A stretch of DNA of 64,000 nt. Origin: Ampelocalamus luodianensis. Taxonomy: Eukaryota; Streptophyta; Magnoliopsida; Poales; Poaceae. A program made the translations under genes and the position numbers. The notes beneath the pieces were generated by a model. That model made no database searches, had not been told where the DNA came from, and saw only the letters and a program-made list of their open reading frames with translations. Position 1 is the stretch's first letter. The number at the start of each line of letters is the position of its first letter. This document shows, piece after piece, positions 34,856-45,022 of this stretch. The stretch covers positions 27,463,609 to 27,527,608 of the forward strand of contig CM070620.1 in NCBI GenBank assembly GCA_036346255.1, read 5' to 3'.

Positions 34856-36231
34856 GGAAAAAGTCCGGTTTACTCCCTCGAACTATCAGAAAAGTCTGGT
34901 TTACCCCCTGAACTACAAAACCGGTTATTTTACCCCCTAAATTTGCGAAAACCGGTCAATACACCCCCCGGGTTGGTTTGCTGGGGTGGTTTTGTACAAT
35001 ACAGTATACAAGCCACATACACATATACAATACAATATACAAGCCACATACATATATACAATACAGTATACAAGCTCCTCCTCCGTCCAAGCTCCCTATG
35101 GCGCCTCCTCCTGTGGCCGCTGGCCTTGCCCCGGCTCCCTACGCCACCTCCGCCGCCGGGAGAGGAGGAGCTGAGCGAGGAGTTCATAAATAAAGAGCAA
35201 ATCAGCTAGTATCAATACTTGAATCAAGCACCTTGAGTAATTAAAATCATCGGAGTAGGAGAGGTAGCATCGGCGGCCTACGGACCGGGCCACCAGGTGA
35301 GCTCCGAGGAGGCGCAGGGCTGGACCGAGCCAGGGGAGCCGAGAGATGGCGGCCGACGGTCGAAGGCCGGGCCGGCCGGACCAGCGCGCACCCGGCCGGA
35401 GGGAGGCCAGAGGGCGGCGTGGCTTGAGGAGGTGAGGCCAGGGCACGGGCTTGCTTGAAGGCGCGCGGGAACCGAGGCGCGCAGTGCGCATGATGGTAGG
35501 GGCGGCGAACGGGCGCGCGCACTGCGCGAGAGGCGGCACCGGGCGGACTGCACCGAGCGGCGGTGGTGGTCGGAGAGGAGAGCCAAGGACCGGGCCGGCA
35601 ACCGAGGCGGCGCAGGCGGGCCGCAGTGATGGTAGGGGGCGGCGAATGGGCCGGTGCGCACCAAGCCAGAGGCGGCACCAGCGGAGGAGGCAGCACCGGG
35701 CGGACTACACCGAGCGACGGCGGTGGTCGGAAAGGAGAGCCGGGGACCGGGTCGGCAACCGAGGCGGCACAGGCGGGCCGCAGTGATGGTAGGGGGCGGC
35801 GAACGGGCCGGCGCGCACCAAGCCAGAGGCGGCACCAGCGAAGGAGGCGGCACCGGGCGGGCTGCACCGAGCGGTGGCGGTGGTCGGAGAGGAGAGCCGG
35901 GGACCGGGCCTGCAGGGAGCAGCGGCAGCATCACCAGGAGAAGGGCGCCATGGAGGAAGGAGCAAGGGGATTCACGGGAGGGGAAGTGAAGAAAGAAGAT
36001 TTGGGGGAGATAAAGAAGAAATGGTATTACGTATTGTTATGTATTTGCACACATCTCAAAGCATCGACGGATGGCTCAAATGTTAGGAGCATATAAAACC
36101 ACCTTAGCAAACCGGCCGAGGGGTGTATTGACCGGTTTTCGCAAATTTAGGGAGTAAAATAACCAGTTTTGTAGTTCAGGGGGTAAACCAGACTTTTCTG
36201 ATAGTTCGAGGGAGTAAACCGGACTTTTTCC
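34856..36231. mobile_element. Pack-MULE-like Mutator element
   Basis: Terminal inverted repeats of roughly 130-140 bp start GGAAAAAGTCCGGTTTACTC on both strands and differ at only a few sites. An exact 9-bp duplication TTTTAGAAA flanks it (34847-34855, 36232-36240), diagnostic of Mutator superfamily. The 1.1-kb interior has three ACAATACA.TATACAAGC-type short repeats (34996-35075), then a very GC-rich block (35090-35990) with long frames in several phases. There is no transposase; the GC block is plausibly captured host DNA. It is the youngest insertion of this nest. Confidence 0.85.
35490..35960. repeat. GC-rich tandem repeat, 157-bp period, about three units
   Basis: CGGAGAGGAG / CGGAAAGGAG / CGGAGAGGAG occur at 35571, 35728 and 35885, exactly 157 bp apart. 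The intervening text (GCACCAAGCCAGAGGCGGCA and AGTGATGGTAGGGGGCGGCG) repeats in step. Because 157 is not a multiple of three, each unit shifts the frame, so the long frames across it are not evidence of a protein. Confidence 0.85.
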
Positions 36232-37828
36232 TTTTAGAAAATACAGTAAATTCAAATAAGCAATAGAAAATAGCAAATGAACACAGAAAAATTCTATAAA
36301 AATCTAGAAAATATAACCAAGCACATAGAATCCAAATAAAATAGTTTTGACAATAGTTCATGTTGGAATTATTCATATTAAATGATTTTGATACTAAAAG
36401 CCCATGTTAAGCTTTTGAATTAAATTCAAATAAAATCAAATGGTGAATTTATTTTTAAGACTTAGAAAATTGGGATGTTACATCGTCGTAGTCGATCGTC
36501 TAACGCCCTCGGCACCGATCATGTTCCTTGTGTAGGTCACGGATCATCCTCGATCAGCGCAGCAGCAATCGCAACAGCGCCTCTACGGTATCCACACGTC
36601 TAGAGATGGAACGTCATACGCCGGTGTGCTAGCACCAATGCGCATTGTAGGGCCTTCGAGGAGATAATAGTTAGGGTTTCGGTGGAGCAACTCTTACGTC
36701 CCAACAGCTCATGCACACCCTAAGAGCCCATAATGGATCCTATCTGAACTGGATTGTTCTAACTCGTTAAGTGTGTGACCCGATAGGTTCATGTGTAATC
36801 GGTCGTGACTTGGAAACTCTTTTCTGATCATAAGTCGGTAGTGATTCCTAGTAGGACATAACAACCCCGAATACACATCAAGATTATATCGGACGAATCT
36901 TATGCAATATGATCTGTGACTAGGTCCTTATCACTCACGACCAGCTCGTATCTCCACACGACCAGTTCACAATTAGTCATGACTCACGAGCAGTTAGTGA
37001 TCATGTACGACCATCTCACAACCAATCTGTATCTCTATACGACCAATTCATATCTGGTCAGACTGAACGATTTACTTGTGTATTCTCCTTTTACCTCACG
37101 ATATATGGTTGAACTCCAGGTGAGATATTTGTCATCCGTGGATTGTTCAATACTTTCTCAATCTAGTGACGGATAACTTCATGTGGTCGACTCTTAGACC
37201 ACTAGTGGTATGGCTATGCACTTTCTTTATCCGACCACATCGAGGGGTCCAGAAATATCTCTCCTATTTTGTTAGGAGGGACAAATCTCATATTCGATCA
37301 GTCACATCCCTCCGCATGTTTCATAGCATACCTGAAAGCAACCTTTATAACTACTCAATTACGGAGTAGCATTTGAAAAACCCTAAGTGTACTATTACGC
37401 ATATAGGAAATCATGCTGATCTCATATCCAAGGATTATACATCATCATTGATTGAGACCAACTGGTGACACATAAAATCATAACAATCTCAATAGTATCT
37501 CAAGGTGGGCCAATCCAATACTATGTTCTCTAACATGTGTTCACTTTATTGATTCGATATCCTCATATCCATGACCGATGAAACATGATCATCAATCAAT
37601 ACATGTGTTGGTCGATAAGTCACTAGTATCCCGACCAAGGACATCCGACCAGGGATACATTTAGAATGACATCATACAACGTAAAGAGCTTCACCAACAA
37701 GTCACATACTTGTTAATCTTTATAAATAATAATTTATCCAAGGAATATAATAACATTTATTCTATAACTTATAAACATAGATATGATCAATCATCTCTAT
37801 GATTTGCCTCTAGGGCATATCACCAATA

Positions 37829-38235
37829 AGGAGGTGGTCGACGGCGACGACTCTGGCAGCAATGGCGCCGTCGGAGCCGGGGGGAGAGGTAGGCAGCGGT
37901 GGGGGAGGTGGTACGGACCGTAGGAGGTGGGTGGTGCCGGTGGCCGCATAGGGAGGCGGCGGCAAAAGCTGGTAGGCCAAACCGGCGCCGCTCCCAGCGA
38001 GACGGGGGGAGAGGGAAGTTAGTGTTAGGGTGGGTGAGAGAGAATATATTGTGGGAAGGAGAGGGGTTTGATCTAGATCCAATGGTGGAAAATTTTGACT
38101 AATTTTTTTGCATGAAAACACTCAAGTGTTCTATAGACACTCCTTTTTCGGAACTGCTAGAAATATGTCAAATGTTTTTTTTGAGAAATCAATTGATTTT
38201 CTGACTTGGGATATGCTTGAAGATTCACGCCAGCG
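37829..38235 (+). other. KSL 5' flank: right part of the decayed duplicate
   Basis: A GC-rich block (37829-38040) then AT-rich text ending ATAGACACTCCTTTTT (38138-38153). This resembles intron 1 of the KSL gene (GC block, then ATAGACAATTCCCTCCTTTTT at 38697), as expected if this is the intron-like part of an upstream copy. It is also the only candidate promoter region for the KSL gene; no convincing TATA box is seen just before 38236. Confidence 0.4.
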
Positions 38236-41200
38236 ATGCCTCCGTTTCCATCACCAGTGAGGTCGACCCCGCCGCCACCGTGTCCGGTGAAGCCGAGATC
38301 GCGTGCAAGCACCACCGTGGCGTTCGGCAAAGCCGGTTCACCGGGGCCCGGCTATAGAGGGAGGGAGGGGCGGCAGAGGCACGGCGGTGGTGCAACTGGC
38401 CACGGGTCAGAGGAGGGCGGTGGGTGGTGGATGTCGGTGGGGTGACGGGAATCAACTAGAAATTAGGAGGTGGGGGTAGCGATGGCGGATTCGGCGGCGA
38501 AGAAGGTGGTGGCGTGGGAGGTGGGCGGCGCCGGCGGAGGAAGAGGAGGCGGCGGCGTGGAGGGAATGGAGGTGTGGGGAAGAAGGTGGCTTGCATACAA
38601 ATAGGGGGAAGAATCTGGACCGTTGGATTGAGATCGTGCAGTTGAAAAAGTGACTGATTTTCTGGGTTGAACCAGTCAAATTTTTGTGAATGACGAATAG
38701 ACAATTCCCTCCTTTTTTTTTGTGCAAATGACAAACCTTTTGGTTTCTGCAAACAGCGTCAATCAAGGACATTCCTGGAGGCGCCAAAACCGCAGCGCTT
38801 CAAGCCAACAAGGTATATAACTGTGTACTGCTACAAACGACGTACAATTCCACTTCTGGCCGTACTATTCTTGGTAAGAAACCTGAATAGTTCTTGTAAT
38901 CGTGCACCCTGCCGCAGCAATACACGAGGGAGCTTGAGGATAGGATCAGAGAGAAGCTCCTGAGCGCAGAGCAGCTGCCGTCCTCATACGACACGGCTTG
39001 GGTCGCGATGGTACCGGCGCAGGGGGCTCCTGATCAGTCGCCGCGCTTCCCGCGGTGCGTAGAGTGGATCCAGCAGAACCAGCACGGTGACGGGTCCTGG
39101 GGCCTCGGCCACCACGACCTTTCTTCGCTCGGCAAGGACGCCATCTGCTCAACGTTGGCGTGCATTCTAGCGCTCAAGACATGGAACGTCGGCGATGAGC
39201 ACATCAGAAAAGGTTTCAACATTGCAGCAACATGAGTTAGTTTATACTTCTCTCCATCAACGATCCCCACGGTGTTGCTATTCACACTTGTCAGTTTCTG
39301 TCATTTCAGGACTCCGTTTTATCGGAAACAACACGTCCTGCATTACGGATGAGAAGTGTCACACGCCGGTAGGGTTCAACGTCATCTTTCCCGGCATGCT
39401 CGGGTTCGGCATTGACATGGGACTGGAGTTTCCACTGAGACAATCTGATCTCGATGTGATCTTTCGGCTCCGGCAGTTGGAGTTACAAAGGTTTGTAGTC
39501 ACTGCGGAAGTGCAGATACATGCATGACGTTCTAATCTTCTCTTGTGAGTTGTGAAAATGTGTTCTACCTACCTTTTGGGATGTCGAGCAGATAGAGATT
39601 TTAGCATGTAATTTTCAGTTCCCTTGGAAAGAACCAACCTTTTCATTGCTCTGGCCAATCTGCCTGTGAATCTGTGATCTTATACAGAGCTAAAATGAGG
39701 GTTTCTTTTTCTTTTTCAATTCTCGTTGCTTTTGCCTTCTAAAGTTCCAACCTGACTGGCTGATTAACATAATGTCCAGGGATGGCGGTAGCATGACTTC
39801 GGGAAGAAAAGCCTACATGGCATACGTAGCAGAAGGATTAGGAGATTTACAAGACTGGAATGAGGTTCTGACATATCAAAGGAAGAACGGATCATTGTTC
39901 AACTCGCCATCGACATCCGCTGCTGTTGCAATCCACAACAACAACGCTAGAGCTCTCAAGTACTTGGACTCCCTAGGAAAGAAGTTTGGCGGTTCAGGTG
40001 TGCCCGGTGGCTGCTGCCTTGTCGAACACTCAATGAGAATGCCACTAGTTGTGCATCTAATGTCGATTGTTGTTTGCAGTTCCAACGGCGTATCCACTGA
40101 ACATATATTCCCAACTTTGCATGGTAGACACTTTTGAAAAGATGGGAATCTCTCGTCATTTTGCTTGTGAAATAAAAAGCATACTGGATATGACATACAG
40201 GTAACAGACGAGATCACATTTGATGTGTATTCTCTAGCTACTTTGCTCATCTGTCCTCACTAGATTTAGTTTTCAGGTCCTGGCTTCAAAATGATGAAGA
40301 GATAATCATGGACATGGAAACATGTGCATTGGCATTCCGCATCCTGCGTATGCATGGATATGACATCTCCTCGGGTACTTGACTTGACCTCCTCTGGCTT
40401 CTGTTAGTTTTTGCCTGAGCTTTGCTACTGGTAATCAACTACCTGAATCTTCGGCGCAGATGTATTTTGCCACTTTTCCGAAGAATCCACATTCCATGAT
40501 TCAGTCCAAGGGCACCTCCATGATACTAAAACTTTGCTCGAATTGTACAAAGCTTCACAAGTACATATCTCGGAAGATGAGTGGACCCTAGATAACATTG
40601 GCTCCTGGACAGGTAAACTACTGAAGAAACAATTATGTTCCAACAGAGTGTCAAGATCAGTAATGCCCCAAGAGGTAATCACCGTAACACAAACTTGTTC
40701 TTTGTTGGGACACCATTTGAACATGGCGCAACATTTCATACTTTCAGGTGGAATATGCTGTTAAGTTTCCCTTCTACTCTGCCACCGTGGAACCAGTACA
40801 GCACAGGAGGAACATAGAACATTTCAACACCAAGGGTATTCAGATGAGAAAATCAGCATACTTGTAAGTTCCTTTCTGGAAAGCAAAAAAACTATTCCTG
40901 CTAGCAGTAATAGTATGAGTTTTAAACAATCGTTCAATTTTTGATAAAAAAAACAATCGTGCAATGAAATATGAATCAGGGCCTGCCACGCAACTGAAGA
41001 TATTCTAGCATTGGCCGTTGAAGAATTCCGTTCCTCCCAATCTCTTTACCAGCAAGAACTTCAGTGCATAGAGAGGTATGTATCTATCTGTCATCCATGC
41101 TCTCTTCTCATATTAAGAAAAAAAACTCTCTAGGTTCTAACTTGTAAAGCAACTTGTCTGTTACAGTTGGGTGAGGGAGGTTGGACTGGACCAGCTCAAG

Positions 41201-42289
41201 TTTGCAAGACTGATGACATTGAATGTCCTTTTCTTTCTTGCTGCCAATGTGTTCCCTTCTGAATTATCCGACGCCCGCATTGCATTGATTCAAAATATGG
41301 CTCTGGCGACTGGAGTCGACGACTTCTTCGATGTTGCAGGATCGAGAGAAGAGCTAAAAAACCTTATAGCGTTAATTGAGAAGTACAACATTTTCTTCAA
41401 TGCCTTAGGTTCACTGGTAATCGTAAGATAAGCAATGCCATTTGTCTCGTCCTGATGTTGTTGCAGATGGGATGCACACGACGAGATTGGTTTCTGCTCT
41501 GAGCATGTAGAGATTCTGTTCTACGCTATTTACAACACGAATAACAAGATCGGAGCAAAGGCTGCGGAGGTACAGAATCGCAGGGTGATCGGTCATATTG
41601 CTGAACTTGTAAGGCCGGCTTTGATATGTGCATTCATGTCAGCACTTTCCAGGCGAGTTAAAGTTGAATTATCAGTTCGTAATGTTGCAATTCGCCTGCA
41701 TGCGCAGTGGCTGGGCTATGTGAGGGCCATGATGGTAGAGGCAGGGTGGCAGAGGGAAAGGTACGTGCCGACCATGGAAGAGTACATGCCGGTCGCTGAG
41801 GTGAGCTTTGCACTAGGCCCTATCTTCCTCACGCCGTTGTACTTGGTTGGACCGAAGCTCTCGGAAGACGCGATCAGAGGCCCAGAGTGTGACAAGATGC
41901 TTAGGCATATGAGCATCTTTGGCCGTCTCGTCAACGATCTGGGAACATACGAGAAGGAGAGCAGCCAGGGCAAGATCAACAGCGTCCTGCTGCACGCCAT
42001 TCGCTATGGCGATTCCATGTCCTCGACGTCGGTCGACGCAGCGAAGGAGGAGATAATGAGGATGGCAGCGGCCTCCAGGAGGGAGCTGCTGGGGCTGGTG
42101 GTCAGAGGGACCGGGAGTGCTGTTCCTAGGCAGTGCAAGGAGCTGTTCTGGAACATGTGCAAGGTAGCGCACCTGTTCTACTTGCATGGGGACGGCTTTT
42201 GCTCGCTGCAGGAGATGATGGCCGCGGGAAATGCGGTGGTTCATGCGCCATTGGAAGTAAGGCTCCCATCTTGTTCGGACATGTCGTGA
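38236..42289 (+). CDS. KSL: ent-Kaurene synthase-like class I diterpene synthase
   Basis: Exons: 38236-38335, 38757-38812, 38918-39212, 39310-39490, 39780-39997, 40080-40200, 40277-40374, 40460-40674, 40748-40863, 40980-41075, 41167-41382, 41467-41608, 41708-42289. All introns are GT/AG and phases agree, giving 811 residues, usual for plant diterpene synthases. It lacks the class II DxDD acid (MDMETC at about 335-340) but has class I metal sites DDFFD (550-554) and N694-D-L-G-T698-Y-E-K-E702. SSYDTAW lies at 74-80. It should ionise a bicyclic diphosphate such as ent-CPP in plastids to a labdane-derived diterpene. The N-terminus (MPPFPSPVRSTPPPPCPVKP) is Pro/Ser/Arg-rich, transit-peptide-like. 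Exon 1 is the least certain part: it was chosen because its G-phase donor fits exon 2. The product (ent-kaurene or another) cannot be told from sequence alone; LGPI at 654-657 is the kaurene-type state. Confidence 0.85.
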
Positions 42290-42469
42290 GACAAGAGGGT
42301 GAATACCACCTTTATCCGTGTCTTGCACATGCTTTTGCTTGCATGGTTGCATGGTTGTGTGAAAAGAACAAAGAACCGAGTGTTGTGAGCTTAATTACTT
42401 ATAAGTTTCGTGGCTTTTTAAAAAAAAAATTATGGTAAGCTTGGTGTTTTGTTGTCTAGATTTAATTGT
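42290..42469 (+). other. Probable KSL 3' untranslated region
   Basis: It follows the TGA at 42287-42289. AT-rich with an A run at 42421-42429. No clear AATAAA signal is seen, as is common in plants. Confidence 0.4.
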
Positions 42470-42886
42470 AGGAGTTTTAGGCTAAAATGACATTATTTTG
42501 CGATGAAATAGTAAAAATAACCCCACCGCGAGCAAATTGGTGAAAATAGCGCTGGTGTTGAGCTAAAAAATCACGGAAGGTAACCTACCACGCTTTGGTC
42601 ATGTGTCGAGCGCGGGGGTCAACAGGTGACCTGCCGCTATCTGGAGGCGTGACAAGTGATGTGCGTTGGCCACCTGCCTGCCCCCAGCTATCGGTATGTG
42701 ACCTGCCGCGCCCCCAGACCCCGCGCTCAACACGTGGCCTACGTGCCCGCATGGGGGGCGTACTAGGTCACCTTCTGTAGTTTTTTAGCATGGCATCAGT
42801 GCCATTTTTGCTAATTCATTCGCAGTTGGCTGATTTTTTTATTTCGCTTTATAACAGTGCTATTTTAGCAACAAAAAAAAACTCCT
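42470..42886. mobile_element. Small inverted-repeat transposon
   Basis: Ends AGGAGTTTT / AAAACTCCT are flanked by AATTGT on both sides (42464-42469, 42887-42892). Inside the ends, GCTAAAATGACATTATTTTGC and, reverse-complemented, GCTAAAATAGCACTGTTATA continue the inverted similarity. The core is GC-rich (42590-42770). Superfamily is not clear from a 6-bp match; a decayed MULE or hAT element is possible. Confidence 0.5.
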
Positions 42887-44235
42887 AATTGTAGCTCTGG
42901 GTGCAGATCCCCTAGAGTTGGTACATAACATATGTTCTAGATTGCTCCCTCGAAACTCCCGAATTACAAGATTTGATAGTCAGAACTCAGAAGCTCCACC
43001 AGTACCAAAGGAAAAACAGATGGGAAGGGGTGGATGGATCAAAATATTGTTATGTGCAAAAGAATGGCACTAAGTACAGCACATTCTGAGCGTCAAGACT
43101 CAAGGCCAATGTTTACTTTGGTGACAAATTTTTCCCGCGAAACCTTACCAAAATTTGGTCACCACCAAATTGGCTACCATTGTTTTGGTAAAAAAAAATT
43201 AACGAGAAAATGAGCTAGGCAGCAAGTAGGGGCGAATCCAGGGGGCTTCATCAGGCTCAAGCCTACCCACCACGTCGGTGCCGGTACCCCCACCTCCGTT
43301 GGCCATGGCCGAGTTGCCAATTTGCAAAAGGAGGAGGAAGAAAAGGCTTTGTGGCCCTTTGCCAAGCCCACAACTTGGTATTGCTAGTGTCTTCTTCCAT
43401 GTGGCACCTGCTTCCTCTTCACTTGGAACTAATAGATCTGGGACACCCTCGCTGCCCCCCCCCCTCCCCCCGGTTTTTTAACATGACATCGGTGCCATTT
43501 TTGCCAATTCATTCACGGTTGGCTATTTTTCCTATTTTGCTTTTGCTCTATAACAGTGCTATTTTAGCAACAAAAAAAACTAATTGTAGCCCTCGATTCA
43601 TGGCACCCACTGGGTGCAGATCCCCTAGAGTTGGTACATAACTTATGTTCTAGATTGCTCCCTCGAAACTCCCAAATTACAGGATTTGATGGTCAGAACT
43701 CAGAAGCTCCGCCAGTACCAAAGAAAAAACTGATGGGAGGGAGTGGATGGATCAAAATCCTGAATTCAACATCTTTGTCGTGGCAAATTATTAATTATTC
43801 CATCAAAATATTGTTATGTGCAAAAGATGGCACTAAGTAGCTAAGCACATTCTGAGCGTCAAGACTCAGGGCCAATGTTTACTTTGGTGACAAATTTTTC
43901 CCACGAAACCTTACCAAAATTTGGTCACCACCAAATTGGCTATCAATGTTTTGGTCAAAGATTAACAAGAAAATGAGCTAGGTACCAAGTAGTGGCGAAT
44001 CCAACGGGAGCTTCATCAGGTAGGAACCTGCCCTCCACGCCGGTGCCGGTACCCCCACCTTGGTTGGCCATGGCCGAGCTGCCGATTTGCAGGAGGAGAA
44101 AGAAAAGGCTTTCTGACCCTCTGCCGAAGCCCACAACTTGGTCTTGCTGGTGTCTTCTTCCCCGTGGCACCTGCTTCCTCTTCACCTGGAACTGATAGAT
44201 CTGGGACACCCTTCGCTGTCCCCACCCCCACCCAC
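42781..44235. repeat. About 0.7-kb tandem duplication
   Basis: Unit 1 is about 42781-43480 and unit 2 about 43481-44235, offset 701-713 bp. Landmarks repeated in order: TTAnCATGnCATCnGTGCC, GTGCAGATCCCCTAGAGTTGG, ACTCAGAAGCTCC, GGTGACAAATTTTTCCC, GCCGGTACCCCCACC, GATCTGGGACACCC. Unit 1 begins inside the right half of the small transposon at 42470, so the duplication came later. A C run (43457-43477) marks the junction. No gene. Confidence 0.8.
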
Positions 44236-44846
44236 ACAAACAGCCTTCCCTTCTTCCATCTCCTAGTTGCCTTTATTTGTGATGTTTCTAGTACATTAAC
44301 TGGATGGTGGAGTAGTTTTGGATTCGTACATGCTAAGTCAGTGATTCGGTTGTGTAGGAAATTCTTAGAGCCTCTTGATTTTCCTTGTATATTGTCTTAG
44401 AACTATTATATTCATGAAAGTTTAGGTATGCCCAGGTACATGTACCCATGATTTCCCCCAGTTATTAGCCGAGGATTTGTTCATACTTGCACTTAGGTCT
44501 TAGTTGATTTCCCAATCTGGTAGAAATTTTTGTTCAGATCTGTCAAGCTCTAGTACACATATTCATGGATGATGTGTAATTTGCATCTCAGTTGGAGATG
44601 GCCAGGGACAAGGCGACAATAATTGCTGATGAACCTTTTCCATTATTTCATTTGGTGCAAATGATGAGCATGGCTAAAATTCTGAGGCAAAATTTTCACA
44701 ACTTGACATATTATTCATGGTATTCTGATGCTCTGAACATTGATCTGCCAATTTGATGCCTGCTGTTATTCACGATTTCACACATCGAACCAGATATATT
44801 TAGAACCATTGATGATGATAGAATCATAAAATACTTTCAAAGAATG
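44236..44846. other. No gene seen
   Basis: AT-rich unassigned sequence up to the SINE target site. No terminal repeats or credible frames. Confidence 0.35.
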
Positions 44847-44854
44847 AAATCTCG

Positions 44855-45014
44855 TAGGAACTGAGCCTAGCTCAGTTGGTGGGAAGGTGTGGGTGTACAG
44901 CCCCACCACCCAGGTTTAAGTCCTCTTTGAGACGAATTTGAATGTCTATTATGGTTGTGTGTATCTCTAGTTGATGCAGAGGCCGGGAGTTGTACTTCCA
45001 TTCTAAATAAAATA
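44855..45014 (+). mobile_element. tRNA-derived SINE, about 160 bp
   Basis: An A box-like TAGCTCAGTTGGTGGG (44869-44884) and a B box-like GGTTTAAGTCC (44913-44923) lie about 30 bp apart, as in RNA polymerase III promoters. The tail ends CTAAATAAAATA. AAATCTCG lies on both sides (44847-44854, 45015-45022), extendable to the left with one mismatch. Plus-strand orientation. A true tRNA is excluded because no cloverleaf closes around the boxes. Confidence 0.75.
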
Positions 45015-45022
45015 AAATCTCG

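Larger units (their letters stand above)
31930..36482 (-). mobile_element. Gypsy-like solo LTR nested in the copia LTR
   Basis: Plus-strand ends TGTCGGGACCCAAAAATG and AAATTGGGATGTTACA, with a perfect 5-bp duplication TCGTC (31925-31929, 36483-36487). The ends and the 32210-32280 segment match 22504-24618 in reverse. After removing the inner MULE the LTR is about 3.2 kb. A TATA-like CTGTAAAAGG on the minus strand near 34460 lies at the position expected from its relatives. Confidence 0.8.
31764..37828 (-). mobile_element. Copia-type solo LTR interrupted by a nested LTR
   Basis: It runs from TGAAGGGATACAGGTAGGC at 31764 to CTAGGGCATATCACCAATA at 37828, with a perfect 5-bp duplication AGGAG (31759-31763, 37829-37833). 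Removing the nested insert leaves about 1.5 kb homologous to 47079-48451 and 4938-6378 throughout. No internal genes, hence a solo LTR. Confidence 0.85.

Noticed and set aside
35278..35934. Long minus-strand open frames (up to 218 codons) in GC-rich DNA
   Set aside because: They overlap open frames in several phases on both strands and lie in a 157-bp tandem repeat inside a MULE; composition rather than coding keeps them open.
38446..38756. KSL start codon in or just before exon 2
   Set aside because: The exon 2 frame meets a stop (38729-38731) upstream without an ATG, so translation must begin in an earlier exon; 38236-38335 fits in phase.
44868..44923. A possible tRNA gene (A and B boxes)
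   Set aside because: No acceptor stem or cloverleaf closes around the boxes, the tail is AT-rich, and direct repeats flank the unit; a SINE explains it better.
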